Assembly (NCBI RefSeq): GCF_022846615.1
Contig: NZ_AP025637.1
Location: 1,606,501-1,670,500 of the forward strand
Source: Roseomonas fluvialis
Lineage (GTDB): Bacteria; Pseudomonadota; Alphaproteobacteria; Acetobacterales; Acetobacteraceae
Length of the DNA: 64,000 bases
Direction: 5' to 3'
Below, piece after piece: positions 41,650 through 50,112 of this stretch; positions within the stretch are counted from its first letter, which is position 1; every line of letters starts with the position of its first letter. Under the pieces are notes generated by a model that worked only from the letters and a program-made list of their open reading frames with translations, was not told where the DNA came from and did not search any database. The translations under genes and the position numbers were made by a program.

Positions 41650-43353
41650 GTGTACGACTTCATCATCATCGGCGGCGGGTCCGCAGGTTCGGTCCTGGCG
41701 CATCGGCTGTCCACGCCGTCCGCCAACAAGGTGCTGCTGTGCGAGGCCGGGGTCGACACGCCGCCGGGGCAGGTTCCGGCCACCATCCTCGATACCTATC
41801 CGGGCCAGGCCTATTTCGATCCGCGCTTCCACTGGACCGAGCTGAAGGTCCGCACGCAGGTCGTCTCGCACAACAATCCGGCCGAGAAGCCGCCGCTGCG
41901 CAAATACGAACAGGCGCGCGTGCTGGGCGGCGGGTCGTCGATCAACGGACAGATGGCCAACCGCGGCGCGCCGCACGACTACGACGAATGGGAACAGCGC
42001 GGTGCTGCCGGGTGGAACTGGGACAGCGTGCTGCCCTATTTCAAAAAGGTCGAACGCGACCTCGACTTCGACAATGAATGGCATGGGCAGCAGGGGCGCA
42101 TCCCCGTGCGCCGCATCCCGCGCGACAAATGGCCGCTGCATTCGAAGGCCACCGCCGAGGCCTTCCGCCAGGCCGGCTTCAAGGAACTGCCCGACCAGAA
42201 CGGCGCCTTCGAGGACGGGTTCTTCCCGCTAACGGTGAACGTCACCGAGACGCGCGTCTCGGCCGCCATCGGCTACCTGGATGAGCAGACGCGCCAGCGG
42301 GCGAACCTGACGATCAGCACCGAGACGCAAGTGATGGGGCTGATCATGGAAGGCACGCGCTGCGTCGGCGTGCGCGCGCTGGTGCGCGGCCAGGAACAGG
42401 AATTCCGCGGGCGCGAGATCATCCTGTCCACCGGCGCCATCCATTCGCCGGCGCACCTCATGCGCGCGGGCATCGGGCCGGCGGCGCATCTGCGCGAGCG
42501 TGGCATCGAGGTGGTGGCCGACCTGCCCGGCGTGGGGCAGGGGCTGATGGACCACCCGGCCATCTCGCTGTCCTCCTTCATCCGTCCGGAGGCGCGGCTG
42601 AACCGTACCGACCTGCGCCGGCACATGATGGTGGGGCTGCGCTTCTCCTCGGGCATCGAGGGGGCGCCCGAGGGCGACATGTTCATGTCGGTGGCGTCGA
42701 AATCCGCCTGGCATGCGGTGGGCGAACAGATCGCCTCGATGCTGACCTGGGTGAACAAGACCTATTCGCAGCGCGGCCAGGTGCTGCTGACATCGACCGA
42801 CTGGCGGGAACACCCGGAGGTCGAGTTCAACCTGCTGTCCGACCGGCGCGACCTCGAACGGCTGATGATCGGCTTCCGCCTGGCGGCGTCGCTGGTGCTG
42901 AGCCCGCCGCTGGCGGCCGTCACCACCGACCCGTTCCCGGCGGCCTATTCCGACCGGGTGCGGCGTATCGGCGTGGTGAACACGAAGAACCGCATCCTGA
43001 CCTCGATCATCTCGAAGTTCCTGGACGGGCCGGGCTTCCTGCGATCCGCCTTCATCGACCGCTTCGTCATCGAGGGCTTCCGGTTCCAGGAGGTGATGAC
43101 CGACGACGACGCGCTGGAAGCCTTCATCCGCAAGGCCTGCATCGGTGTGTGGCATGCCTCCTGTTCCTGCCGCATGGGTGCGGACGGGGACCCGATGGCG
43201 GTGGTCGATGCCGCCGGGCGGGTGCGCGGGCTGGAGGGGCTTCGGGTGGTCGATGCCTCGGTGTTCCCGGTGGTGCCCTCGGCCAACACCAACTTCCCGA
43301 CCCTGATGGTGGCGGAGAAGATGGCCGATGCCATCCTGGCGGGGGCGGCCTGA
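41650..43353 (+). CDS. GMC-family FAD-dependent oxidoreductase
   Basis: A 567-residue choline-dehydrogenase-like enzyme. The FAD-binding motif is at the start (FIIIGGGSAGSVLAHRLS). The first GMC signature region is GGGSSINGQMANRG (about residue 97), and a later one is STGAIHSPAHLMRAGIG. The catalytic His region is near the end (GVWHASCSCRMG, then SVFPVVPSANTNFPTLMVAEK). It oxidises an alcohol of unknown identity. It starts with GTG after AAAGGGGG. A separate transcript from the divergent Bug gene. Confidence 0.92.
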   Translation: MYDFIIIGGGSAGSVLAHRLSTPSANKVLLCEAGVDTPPGQVPATILDTYPGQAYFDPRFHWTELKVRTQVVSHNNPAEKPPLRKYEQARVLGGGSSINGQMANRGAPHDYDEWEQRGAAGWNWDSVLPYFKKVERDLDFDNEWHGQQGRIPVRRIPRDKWPLHSKATAEAFRQAGFKELPDQNGAFEDGFFPLTVNVTETRVSAAIGYLDEQTRQRANLTISTETQVMGLIMEGTRCVGVRALVRGQEQEFRGREIILSTGAIHSPAHLMRAGIGPAAHLRERGIEVVADLPGVGQGLMDHPAISLSSFIRPEARLNRTDLRRHMMVGLRFSSGIEGAPEGDMFMSVASKSAWHAVGEQIASMLTWVNKTYSQRGQVLLTSTDWREHPEVEFNLLSDRRDLERLMIGFRLAASLVLSPPLAAVTTDPFPAAYSDRVRRIGVVNTKNRILTSIISKFLDGPGFLRSAFIDRFVIEGFRFQEVMTDDDALEAFIRKACIGVWHASCSCRMGADGDPMAVVDAAGRVRGLEGLRVVDASVFPVVPSANTNFPTLMVAEKMADAILAGAA

Positions 43354-43455
43354 CCGGCCCGTGCAGAGACCCCCTTGGCGCCCCATCCCCCGGCCGGGCA
43401 TGCTGTGGCCACGCCGGTCAAGTTCGGGCGGCTACAGGGTCATCAACGGGAGACA

Positions 43456-44496
43456 ATGAACATGACAGGACTTCGCACCCGCATCGCGGGTGTGGCCGCC
43501 GCTGCGGTCTTCGCCTTCGCCGGCCAGGCGCTTGCCCAGGGGGCCGCCGGCCCCGACACCGTGGCCGCCATCCGCGCCCGCGGGTCGCTGATCTGCGGTG
43601 TCGCGATCAATTCCGCCGGCTTCGCGCTGCCCGACAGCCGCGGCGAATTCCGCGGCCTGGACGTGGACACCTGCAGGGCGGTGGCCGTTGCCATCCTGGG
43701 CGATGCGACCAAGGTCCGCTTCGTGCCGAACACCTCGGTGCAGCGCTTCCCGATGCTGCAGTCGGGCGAACTCGATATGCTCGCGCGCAACACGACCTGG
43801 ACGCTGGGGCGCGAGACGTCGCTCGGCCTCGCCTTCGCCGGCATCAATTTCTATGACGGCCAGGGCTTCATGGTCCGGCGCAACGCCAACGTGACCTCGG
43901 CGCGGCAGCTCGATGGCGCGACGGTCTGCGTGCAACCGGGCACCACGACCGAGCTGAACCTGGCGGACTACTTCCGTACCAACCGTATGCGCTTCACGCC
44001 GGTGGTGATCGAGAACGTCGAGGAAATCCGCGCCGCCTTCACCTCGGGCCGCTGCGACGCCTATACCAACGACGCCTCCTCGCTGGCGTCCTTCCGCGCG
44101 ACGCAGCAGAACCCGAACGACTTCGTGCTGCTGCCCGAGATCATCTCCAAGGAGCCGCTTGGCCCGGCGGTCCGCAAGGGCGACTGGCGCTTCTTCGACA
44201 TCGTGCGCTGGGCGCTCTACGCGCAGATCGCCGCCGAGGAGCTCGGCATCACCAGCGCCAATGTCGAGGAAATGGCCCGTACCAGCCAGAACCCCGACGT
44301 GCAGCGTCTGCTGGGCCGTTCGGGCGACCTCGGTCGCTCCATGGGCCTCAGCAACGACTGGGCGCTGCAGATCATCCGCCAGGTGGGCAACTACGGCGAG
44401 ATGTACGAGCGCAACATCACGCCGATTGGCATACCGCGCGGCGTGAACAACCTGTGGAACAATGGCGGGCTGCACTACGCGCCGCCGATCCGCTGA
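43456..44496 (+). CDS. General amino-acid ABC transporter binding protein (AapJ-like)
   Basis: A 346-residue periplasmic binding protein (signal 1-31, cut near ALAQG). It matches AapJ: DTVAAIRARGSLICGVAIN, DVDTCRAVAVAILGD, LARNTTWTLGRETSLGLAFAG, and a C-terminal NITPIGIPRGVNNLW. It binds L-amino acids; the AapQMP partner genes are not in the window. A strong terminator follows at once, so it is a single-gene transcript. Two ATGs (43456 and 43462) are possible. Confidence 0.92.
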   Translation: MNMTGLRTRIAGVAAAAVFAFAGQALAQGAAGPDTVAAIRARGSLICGVAINSAGFALPDSRGEFRGLDVDTCRAVAVAILGDATKVRFVPNTSVQRFPMLQSGELDMLARNTTWTLGRETSLGLAFAGINFYDGQGFMVRRNANVTSARQLDGATVCVQPGTTTELNLADYFRTNRMRFTPVVIENVEEIRAAFTSGRCDAYTNDASSLASFRATQQNPNDFVLLPEIISKEPLGPAVRKGDWRFFDIVRWALYAQIAAEELGITSANVEEMARTSQNPDVQRLLGRSGDLGRSMGLSNDWALQIIRQVGNYGEMYERNITPIGIPRGVNNLWNNGGLHYAPPIR

Positions 44497-44521
44497 ACGG
44501 CGCGGACATCGCGTGACGGGT

Positions 44522-44546
44522 AAGGGGGCCGCGAGGCCCCCTTTTT
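44522..44546 (+). terminator. Rho-independent terminator after aapJ-like gene
   Basis: AAGGGGGCC (44522-44530), loop GCGA, GGCCCCCTT (44535-44543), then a T-run to 44546. This is the best textbook terminator in the window and could also serve the convergent minus-strand gene. Confidence 0.92.
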
Positions 44547-44559
44547 CGTGGGGTGCGGG

Positions 44560-44916
44560 TCAGCCCGGCGGCGGGGCGACCGGCAGGGCGGGCCGGTAGG
44601 GCTCGATGCGGTAGGTCTCCTGCCGCAGGATCGACACGCGCCCCGTCGCGCCGTAGCGGGTCGAACCATCCGACGCGCGCCCCACCACGTAGCGCCAGGC
44701 GCCGATCTGCCCCTGCGCCGCCAGGGCGCGGCCGATGCGTTCGGCCTCCGGCCCGCTGCCGAGGGCCGCCAGTTCAGCCGGCGTCAGGCCGATGATGATG
44801 TCGTCGCGCTGGGAGACAACGCGGAAGAGCATCACGGCCGGCGCCTGCGCCGCGGCTGTGCTGGCCAGCGCCAGCAGCGGCGCCATCAGCGCAATTCGGC
44901 GGGACGGTTGGATCAT
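44560..44916 (-). CDS. Hypothetical secreted protein
   Basis: A 118-residue protein with a signal peptide (RIALMAPLLALASTAAAQA). The mature part has VMLFRVVSQRDDIIIGLTPAEL and a central GQIGAWRYVVGRASDGSTRYGATGRVSIL region, ending Pro-rich. No family recognised; the small size and lack of Cys do not suggest an enzyme. It converges on the aapJ-like gene over a shared terminator. Confidence 0.65.
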   Translation of the reverse strand: MIQPSRRIALMAPLLALASTAAAQAPAVMLFRVVSQRDDIIIGLTPAELAALGSGPEAERIGRALAAQGQIGAWRYVVGRASDGSTRYGATGRVSILRQETYRIEPYRPALPVAPPPG

Positions 44917-45070
44917 GCGGGCATCCTCCTGTCGGTGCGCGGCGTGGCGCGCGCGGGAATGCTACGCCCGATGGCGGCTAAGGCGAGCCCCAGCCGAGCG
45001 CTGGCATGCCGCCGCGCCGTTGGTCCCGTGGCCCGATCCGGCCGTGCCGCGCCGGACGGGGCGGAACGAC

Positions 45071-45102
45071 GAAGGGGCGGCAGGTTGCCCCGCCGCCCCT
45101 TC
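45071..45102 (-). terminator. 11-bp hairpin downstream of rpoH
   Basis: GAAGGGGCGGC (45071-45081) pairs with GCCGCCCCTTC (45092-45102) around a 10-base loop, 24 bases past the rpoH stop. Only a weak T content follows on the minus strand (GTCGTT). Confidence 0.55.
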
Positions 45103-45125
45103 ACAATGCCGTCCTGCGCCGCCGG

Positions 45126-46007
45126 TCAGCCGACCGTCAGGCGGCGCTCCATCACCTGCTGCTTCATCGACTTCTGCAGCTTCTCGAAGGCGCGCACCTC
45201 GATCTGCCGGACCCGCTCGCGGGAGATGCCGTATTGCTGGGAGAGTTCCTCCAGCGTCGTCGGCTCCTCCTTGAGGCGGCGCTCGATCAGGATGTGGCGC
45301 TCGCGCTCGTTCAGCGTCTTGAGCGCGCCATTGAGCAGGTCGCGGCGGTTGGACATGTCCTCCCGCTCGGCGAGTTCCTCCTCCTGGCTTTCGCCGTCAT
45401 CGACCAGCCAGTCCTGCCATTCGCCTTCGCTGTCGGCGCGCACCGGCGCGTTCAGGCTCTGGTCGGAACTGGCCAGGCGGCGGTTCATGCTGATCACGTC
45501 CTGCTCCGGCACCGCCAGGGCATGGGCGATCTTCGCCACCTGCTCGTCCTTCAGGTCGCCTTCCTCGAGCGCGGACATCTGCGCCTTGAGCCGGCGCAGG
45601 TTGAAGAACAGCTTCTTCTGCGCTGCCGTGGTGCCCATCTTCACGAGCGACCAGGAGTGCAGGATATATTCTTGAATGGCCGCGCGGATCCACCACATGG
45701 CGTATGTGGCCAGACGGAAGCCGCGCTCCGGGTCGAAGCGCTTCACCGCCTGCATCATGCCGACATTGCCTTCGGAGATCAGTTCCCCGACCGGCAGGCC
45801 ATAGCCGCGGTAGCCCATCGCGATCTTCGCCACGAGGCGCAGGTGCGAGGTCACCAGCTTGTGGGCGGCCTTCTCGTCGCCCTGGTCCTTCCAGCGGCGC
45901 GCGAGGGAGAGTTCCTCCTCCGGCGCAAGCATGGGGAACTTGCGGATGTCCTGCAGATAGCGGGAGAGGTTGCCCTCGGTCGCCATCGGGATCGACATGG
46001 AAGCCAT
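45126..46007 (-). CDS. rpoH: Heat-shock sigma factor RpoH (sigma-32)
   Basis: A 293-residue group-3 sigma factor. Visible parts: region 1.2-2 (HKLVTSHLRLVAKIAMGYRG, GLPVGELISEGNVGMMQAV), the core and -10 region RFDPERGFRLATYAMWWIRA, and the RpoH-specific block QKKLFFNLRRLK. Region 4 has TLEELSQQYGISRERVRQIE. It directs transcription of chaperone and protease genes on heat stress. AGGAGG is 11 bases before the ATG; in-frame ATGs at residues 4 and 8 are alternatives. The 231-base gap 46008-46238 upstream holds its leader and no gene. Confidence 0.95.
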   Translation of the reverse strand: MASMSIPMATEGNLSRYLQDIRKFPMLAPEEELSLARRWKDQGDEKAAHKLVTSHLRLVAKIAMGYRGYGLPVGELISEGNVGMMQAVKRFDPERGFRLATYAMWWIRAAIQEYILHSWSLVKMGTTAAQKKLFFNLRRLKAQMSALEEGDLKDEQVAKIAHALAVPEQDVISMNRRLASSDQSLNAPVRADSEGEWQDWLVDDGESQEEELAEREDMSNRRDLLNGALKTLNERERHILIERRLKEEPTTLEELSQQYGISRERVRQIEVRAFEKLQKSMKQQVMERRLTVG

Positions 46008-46238
46008 GGTCTCATCTGCCTCCTGGGCTGCGCGGACCGCCCGTGATGGCGGGGCCCGCGCGGGCCAAAAAACTCGGTTACGTCAGCCTTCCTCAGGGCC
46101 CGCGCCTTGGGCCGCCCGTCCCGATCACGCCCGGGACCGGCCGGATGGGGCGCCTTGCTGGCACCCTTCGGAATCCGACAACGCGGTTTTACCCCTCCGG
46201 GTTCCACCGCGCAAGAAAAACCGAGTGCAATAGTCGGG

Positions 46239-47276
46239 TTACGGCGCGTTACCATCCAGCAACGCAACCAATGCCGCCATGTCGGCCGGCACGGGGCTCG
46301 CGAAGGATAGCGGTTGGCCGGTGACCGGGTGGTTGAAGCCGAGCGTCGCCGCATGCAGCGCCTGGCGTGGGAAGGCGAGCAGCGCGTCGCGCACCGGCGC
46401 CGTGAGCGACCGTGCGGCCGCGGGTGTACGCCGCAGGTAGACCGGGTCGCCGACGATCGGGTGGCCGATATGCGCCAAGTGGACGCGGATCTGGTGGGTG
46501 CGACCGGTCAGCAGCCGGCATTCCACCCGCGCCACCGCCGCGCCCCAGGCGCGCTGCACCGCATAGCGCGTGGTGGCGGGCTTGCCGCCGCGGTCGACCA
46601 CCGCCATCCGCTTGCGGTCGCCGGGGTGGCGGCCGATCGGGGCCACGACCTCGCCGCTGGTGGGCGCAGGCAGGCCCCAGGCGAGCGCGACATAGGCGCG
46701 GTCCAGGTCGCGGTTGGCGAAGGCTTCCGACAGCGTGCGATGGGCGCGTTCGGTCTTCGCCGCGACCATGACGCCCGATGTGTCCTTGTCGAGCCGATGC
46801 ACGATGCCCGGGCGCTTTTCGCCTCCGATGCCGGGCAGGTCATCCCCCGCATGGGCAAGCAGGGCGTTCACCAGCGTGCCATCGAGGTTGCCCGGCGCGG
46901 GGTGCACGACGAGGCCCGCGGGCTTGTCGAGCACGATAAGGTCGCGGTCCTCGAACAGGATGGTCAGCGGGATGGCTTGCGCCAGCGGCGTAGCGGCGAC
47001 CGGGGCGGGAATGTCTATGGCGTAGCGGGCGCCGGCGCGCACCGTCTCGGACGGGTCGGTGAGCGGGGTGGCGTCGCGCGTCGCGCGGCCGTCCTCGATC
47101 AATGCCTTGACGCGAGAGCGCGAGAGCGAACCTATCGCGTCCGCGAGGAAGCGGTCGGCGCGCATGCCGGCGGCCTCGGGCGGGGCGATGCGTTCGACGC
47201 GCCCGGCGGCGGTTTCGGGCGAGGGGGATGGCGTGGCGGCGCTCAAGGCATTGGTGATTGGGATGGGGGTGCTCAT
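46239..47276 (-). CDS. rluD: RluA-family 23S rRNA pseudouridine synthase (RluD-like)
   Basis: A 345-residue enzyme with an S4 domain (MRADRFLADAIGSLSRSRVKALIEDG, about residues 38-63) and the RluA catalytic domain. The catalytic Asp is in the motif GIVHRLDKDTSGVM. Other blocks are VLDKPAGLVVHP and LLTGRTHQIRVHLAHIGHPI. It converts uridines to pseudouridine in 23S rRNA, and RluD is the most likely type. The ATG at 47276 makes its 5' end overlap by 44 bases with a divergent small gene. Confidence 0.9.
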   Translation of the reverse strand: MSTPIPITNALSAATPSPSPETAAGRVERIAPPEAAGMRADRFLADAIGSLSRSRVKALIEDGRATRDATPLTDPSETVRAGARYAIDIPAPVAATPLAQAIPLTILFEDRDLIVLDKPAGLVVHPAPGNLDGTLVNALLAHAGDDLPGIGGEKRPGIVHRLDKDTSGVMVAAKTERAHRTLSEAFANRDLDRAYVALAWGLPAPTSGEVVAPIGRHPGDRKRMAVVDRGGKPATTRYAVQRAWGAAVARVECRLLTGRTHQIRVHLAHIGHPIVGDPVYLRRTPAAARSLTAPVRDALLAFPRQALHAATLGFNHPVTGQPLSFASPVPADMAALVALLDGNAP

Positions 47277-47535
47277 TGTCGCGGGCACCGTGACGCTGGT
47301 GGTGCTGCTCGTCCAGCGCGCGAACGCGCCGTCGGCGCCGCGCGTGGCGGGCGCCACGCCGATGGTGGTTGCGCAGGACATCGTGCTGGGAGAGCCCGCG
47401 GGCAGCCGCATCGGCGGGATCGCGGCCGCCGGCGGGGCGCTCGCGATCTGGGTCGTGCGGCCGGATGGGGAGCGCGTGGTGCTGGTGGACCCGGCAAGCG
47501 GACGGCGCAGCGGCGAGATCCGGCTGCGGGACTAG
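47233..47535 (+). CDS. Small membrane-anchored protein (DUF6476-like)
   Basis: A 100-residue protein with one N-terminal helix (ALVIGMGVLIVAGTVTLVVLL), then a short periplasmic part with IAAAGGALAIWVVRPDGERV and DPASGRRSGEIRL. This is the layout of a small alphaproteobacterial family I know as DUF6476. The GTG at 47233 follows GAGGGGG; an ATG at 47263 would shorten the cytoplasmic end. Its 5' end lies inside rluD on the other strand. Function unknown. Confidence 0.65.
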   Translation: MAALKALVIGMGVLIVAGTVTLVVLLVQRANAPSAPRVAGATPMVVAQDIVLGEPAGSRIGGIAAAGGALAIWVVRPDGERVVLVDPASGRRSGEIRLRD

Positions 47536-47541
47536 CGCGCC

Positions 47542-47742
47542 ATGGCGCATCACAAGCCGAACCTGCCGCAGAAGACCTGCGCGGCCTGTGGGCGGCCCTT
47601 CGCCTGGCGCAAGAAGTGGGCGCGGATATGGGAGGAGGTTCGCTTCTGCTCGGATGCGTGTCGCGAGGGGCGGCGGGATATGGCGCGCGTGCGTGGTGGC
47701 GGCGGCGGCCCGAAGACGAGCGGCACGAAGAAGGGCGCTTGA
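47542..47742 (+). CDS. DUF2256 zinc-ribbon protein
   Basis: A 66-residue protein with two CxxC-type pairs: [16 protein letters not shown] and [14 protein letters not shown]. This is the DUF2256 signature and should bind one zinc. A basic, Gly-rich tail suggests contact with nucleic acid, but the role is unknown. It starts six bases after the preceding gene and ends 41 bases before tRNA-Glu. Confidence 0.88.
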   Translation: MAHHKPNLPQKTCAACGRPFAWRKKWARIWEEVRFCSDACREGRRDMARVRGGGGGPKTSGTKKGA

Positions 47743-47783
47743 TCCCGGCGGGGGAGGGGGCTAGAAGCGCGCCTCCGGCCAGG

Positions 47784-47859
47784 GTCCCCTTCGTCTAGAG
47801 GCCTAGGACACCGCCCTCTCACGGCGGTAACAGGGGTTCGAATCCCCTAGGGGACGCCA
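47784..47859 (+). tRNA. tRNA-Glu (anticodon CTC)
   Basis: A complete 76-base tRNA. The acceptor stem GTCCCCT pairs with AGGGGAC, the anticodon stem CCGCC/GGCGG holds the loop CTCTCAC with anticodon CTC, and the T arm is AGGGGTTCGAATCCCCT. CCA is encoded at 47857-47859. The decayed mosaic segment begins directly downstream, which suggests use as an integration site, but I found no second copy of its 3' end. Confidence 0.97.
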
Positions 47860-48090
47860 TTATTTTCAACAATTTAGTCATTCTGCCGGGTGCCGCACCT
47901 GATACGGCACCTGATATTGAACCGCCGAAAGTTTGGGCGTCAAACACCCTCTGCGCCGCCGCACTGATTGTCGGACACCACCTCGGAAGTTCTTGCGATC
48001 CCATAGAACGGGGCGCTGCTCCACGCGCTACCGGCCGCACGCTGCGGGGGCTGGTGCTAAGCTGAAGTCCGTTGTCCCTGGAAACCTCGC
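47860..48090. other. Gap after tRNA-Glu without a recognisable gene
   Basis: The stretch starts AT-rich (TTATTTTCAACAATTTAGTC) and contains CACCTGATA twice within 20 bases (near 47896 and 47912). No convincing coding frame, hairpin terminator or integrase is seen. Confidence 0.5.
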
Positions 48091-48335
48091 ATGCGATCGT
48101 TTGCCTTGCTTGCGGTCCTCGCTCTCCCGGCGGCTGCTACAGCGCGCCAGCCGCGGCGGAACTGGCGCGCATGCTTGCCGCGGCAATGAGCCGCATCCAC
48201 GGCCGTCCGGACCTGGAGGAGGTGTTCGGCCGGGCGCAAATCATGACATCGCAGCAGCAACGCTATATCGCACGATCCCATCCGGTGGCGTGCCAGCAAG
48301 CAGCCGCTGCGCTGCGCTTCTTCCTCGCCAACTGA
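48091..48335 (+). pseudogene. Frameshifted small secreted protein gene
   Basis: The ATG at 48091 opens with a clear signal peptide (RSFALLAVLALPAAATA), but this frame stops at 48189. In the next frame, from about 48150 to the stop at 48335, the sequence is protein-like (AAELARMLAAAMSRIHGRPD, then LEEVFGRAQIMTSQQQRYIA). A single frameshift near 48145-48155 would join them into a secreted protein of about 80 residues. No family recognised. Confidence 0.5.
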
Positions 48336-48359
48336 TCACGGGCGATTGGATCGACAGCG

Positions 48360-49119
48360 ATGTGCAACCTCTACAGCATCGTCCCGAACCAACAGGCGAT
48401 CCGCCAACTCGCGATGGCGTTCAAGGACAGTACCGGCAACCTGCAGCCGATGTCCGGCGCGTTCCCGGACTACGCAGCGCCGATCGTGCGGAACACGCCA
48501 GAGGGCCGGGAACTGGCATTGGTGCGGTGGGGGATGCCGTCGTCGAAGAAGGCGCTCCTGGACGCTGCCAGGAAGCGGGCGGACAAAATCCGTGCGAAGG
48601 TTAAGCCCGTCGACTTCGACGAGTTGCTTCGTAGGGAACCGGACAGCGGCACGACGAACATCCGCAACACCGCCTCGCTGCATTGGAAGCGATGGATCGG
48701 CGTCGAGAACCGGTGCCTGGTGCCCTTCACGTTCTTCAGCGAGTTCAATCGGGAGGCAGGCGGAGACATCTGGTTCGCGCGCGATGAGTCCTGCCCGCTC
48801 ACCTTCTTCGCCGGGATATGGGCGCAGCGGTGGACCAGCGTGCGGAAGGTGCGGACGGGCTTCGAGACGATCGACCTGTTCGGCCTCCTGACGACGGAGC
48901 CGAACGCGGAGGTTGGCCCACCCAAGGGCGATGCCGGTGATCCTCACCAAGCCGGCGGAAATCGAAACCTGGATGACCGCGAATTGGTCAGAGGCGATAG
49001 CGCTTCAGCGGCCGTTGCCGGATGGGTCGCTTGTGGTGGTGTCGAGGGGAGCGAAACGAGACAAACCTTCCACCGATTGTCCGCCGCAGCCGACCGATGA
49101 TTATCATCCACCCGCGTGA
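48360..49119 (+). pseudogene. SOS response-associated peptidase (SRAP/YedK) gene, frameshifted
   Basis: The N-terminal three quarters are intact: the catalytic Cys2 in MCNLYSIVPNQ, TTNIRNTASLHWKRW, and RCLVPFTFFSEF with the active-site Glu. After FGLLTTEPNAEVGP (about 48915) the frame is lost. The remainder is in another frame, HPRAMPVILTKPAEIETWMT, ending at 49119, and this part holds the conserved His. Intact relatives have an Ile-His-Pro step there, so loss of about five bases is likely. SRAP proteins crosslink to abasic single-stranded DNA. Without correction the protein lacks its catalytic His. Confidence 0.8.
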
Positions 49120-49241
49120 CGGAGTTCCCCGTCGATCTACAGCAGCAGGCCGCAGTGGAACTCACCACGGCGCTGGCGCTTGCGCGCATGATGGACGCAA
49201 TGGCGGCGGATCGCGCGTTCAATTGCGCGATCTGCCTCTAG
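49116..49241 (+). CDS. Tiny ORF coupled to the SRAP gene
   Basis: A 41-residue reading frame starts with GTG at 49116, overlapping the SRAP stop as GTGA, and ends at 49241. It has protein-like sequence (TEFPVDLQQQAAVELTTALA, then LARMMDAMAADRAFNCAICL) with a helical middle and two Cys at the end. It is too short for a family assignment. The overlap suggests translational coupling. Moderate doubt that it is expressed. Confidence 0.4.
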   Translation: MTEFPVDLQQQAAVELTTALALARMMDAMAADRAFNCAICL

Positions 49242-49349
49242 CCCTCGCTGCTGCTACAGGCGTTCCAGCGCACGCCAGGGCGGAACCTTATGGTCGGGAT
49301 GTCGCGCCCGCCAATCGCGGACGGCAGCCAGCCGACGATCGTTGTCGAA

Positions 49350-49582
49350 CGGCTCCAGATCGCAGCCCCGAGAGCAACGGCGTCTGCGAGGCCTTCGTGA
49401 AGACCTTCAAGCGCGACTATGTCCGCGTGAACCCAAGGCCAGACACCATTTCCGTCCTGCAGCGCCTGGCCGAATGGTTCGAGGACTACAACACCATCCA
49501 TCCTCACAACGGCTTGCGCATGCGCTCGCCACGTGAGTTCATCGCTGCGCAGTCAGCAACCCACGCCGCTTGTCCGGTTTGA
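49350..49582 (+). mobile_element. IS3-family transposase (OrfB) C-terminal fragment
   Basis: In one frame the text SPESNGVCEAFVKTFKRDYV, RLAEWFEDYNTIHPHNGLRM and SPREFIAA matches the last third of the rve integrase domain of IS3-family OrfB. The upstream catalytic Asp residues are absent and no start is present. The element is a remnant; the frame is intact to the TGA at 49582. Confidence 0.85.
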
Positions 49583-49624
49583 TGGGGGCAACTCCACCTC
49601 CGGAGGCCGCGCATCGGCGCTCGC

Positions 49625-50100
49625 GTGATGCTGATGTTGAGTCCTTGCTCCGCGGACGTGACGGCGGAAGCAACCGAATTCAGAGCGCGAGCGGAAGGCG
49701 TCACCGACGGCGATACCATCACCGTGCTCACGGAACAGCGGCTGCAGGTCCGCGTGCGCCTGGCCGAGATCCACGCGCCAGAGCGCCGACACGCCTTCGG
49801 GCACCGTGCCCGGCAGATGCCCACTGGGCGGGCGTTCGAACGTCGCGTGCTGATTGCCGTCACCGGCATCGATCGAAATCGCCGCGTGATCGGGCGCGTC
49901 TTTCTGGGGAGCCTCGACGTCAACGTCGAGATGGCACGTCGGGGCGACGCGTGGGTATTCCGCGTTACCCGGACGGTCCCGCCTTGCTGCGCCTCGAGGC
50001 GAAGGCGCGCGAGGCGCGTCACAGTCTATGGGCATAGCTCGAAGCGCAGCGCATGGCGCCGCGGGAATGGCGTGCCAATAGACGCGGTAAACGACGCCGC
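49625..50100 (+). pseudogene. Staphylococcal-nuclease-like (thermonuclease) pseudogene
   Basis: The start frame gives RARAEGVTDGDTITVLTEQR, VRVRLAEIHAPERR (Asp/Glu/Arg site region, with His in place of the common Asp before Ala-Pro-Glu), and GRVFLGSLDVNVEMARRGDA. After DAWVFR (about 49965) the homologous text continues in another frame as ALLRLEAKAREARHSLWA. It then meets an amber stop at 50037, beyond which MAPREWRANRRGKRRR continues. So one frameshift and one nonsense change are present. It was an exported or surface nuclease of the SNase family. Confidence 0.8.
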
Positions 50101-50112
50101 TGGTGCGCGCCG

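Noticed and set aside
46060-46085. GGGCCCGCGCGGGCC followed by AAAAAA upstream of rpoH
   Set aside because: Read on the minus strand the T-run precedes the stem, so it cannot work as a Rho-independent terminator for the minus-strand genes; on the plus strand no transcript is expected.
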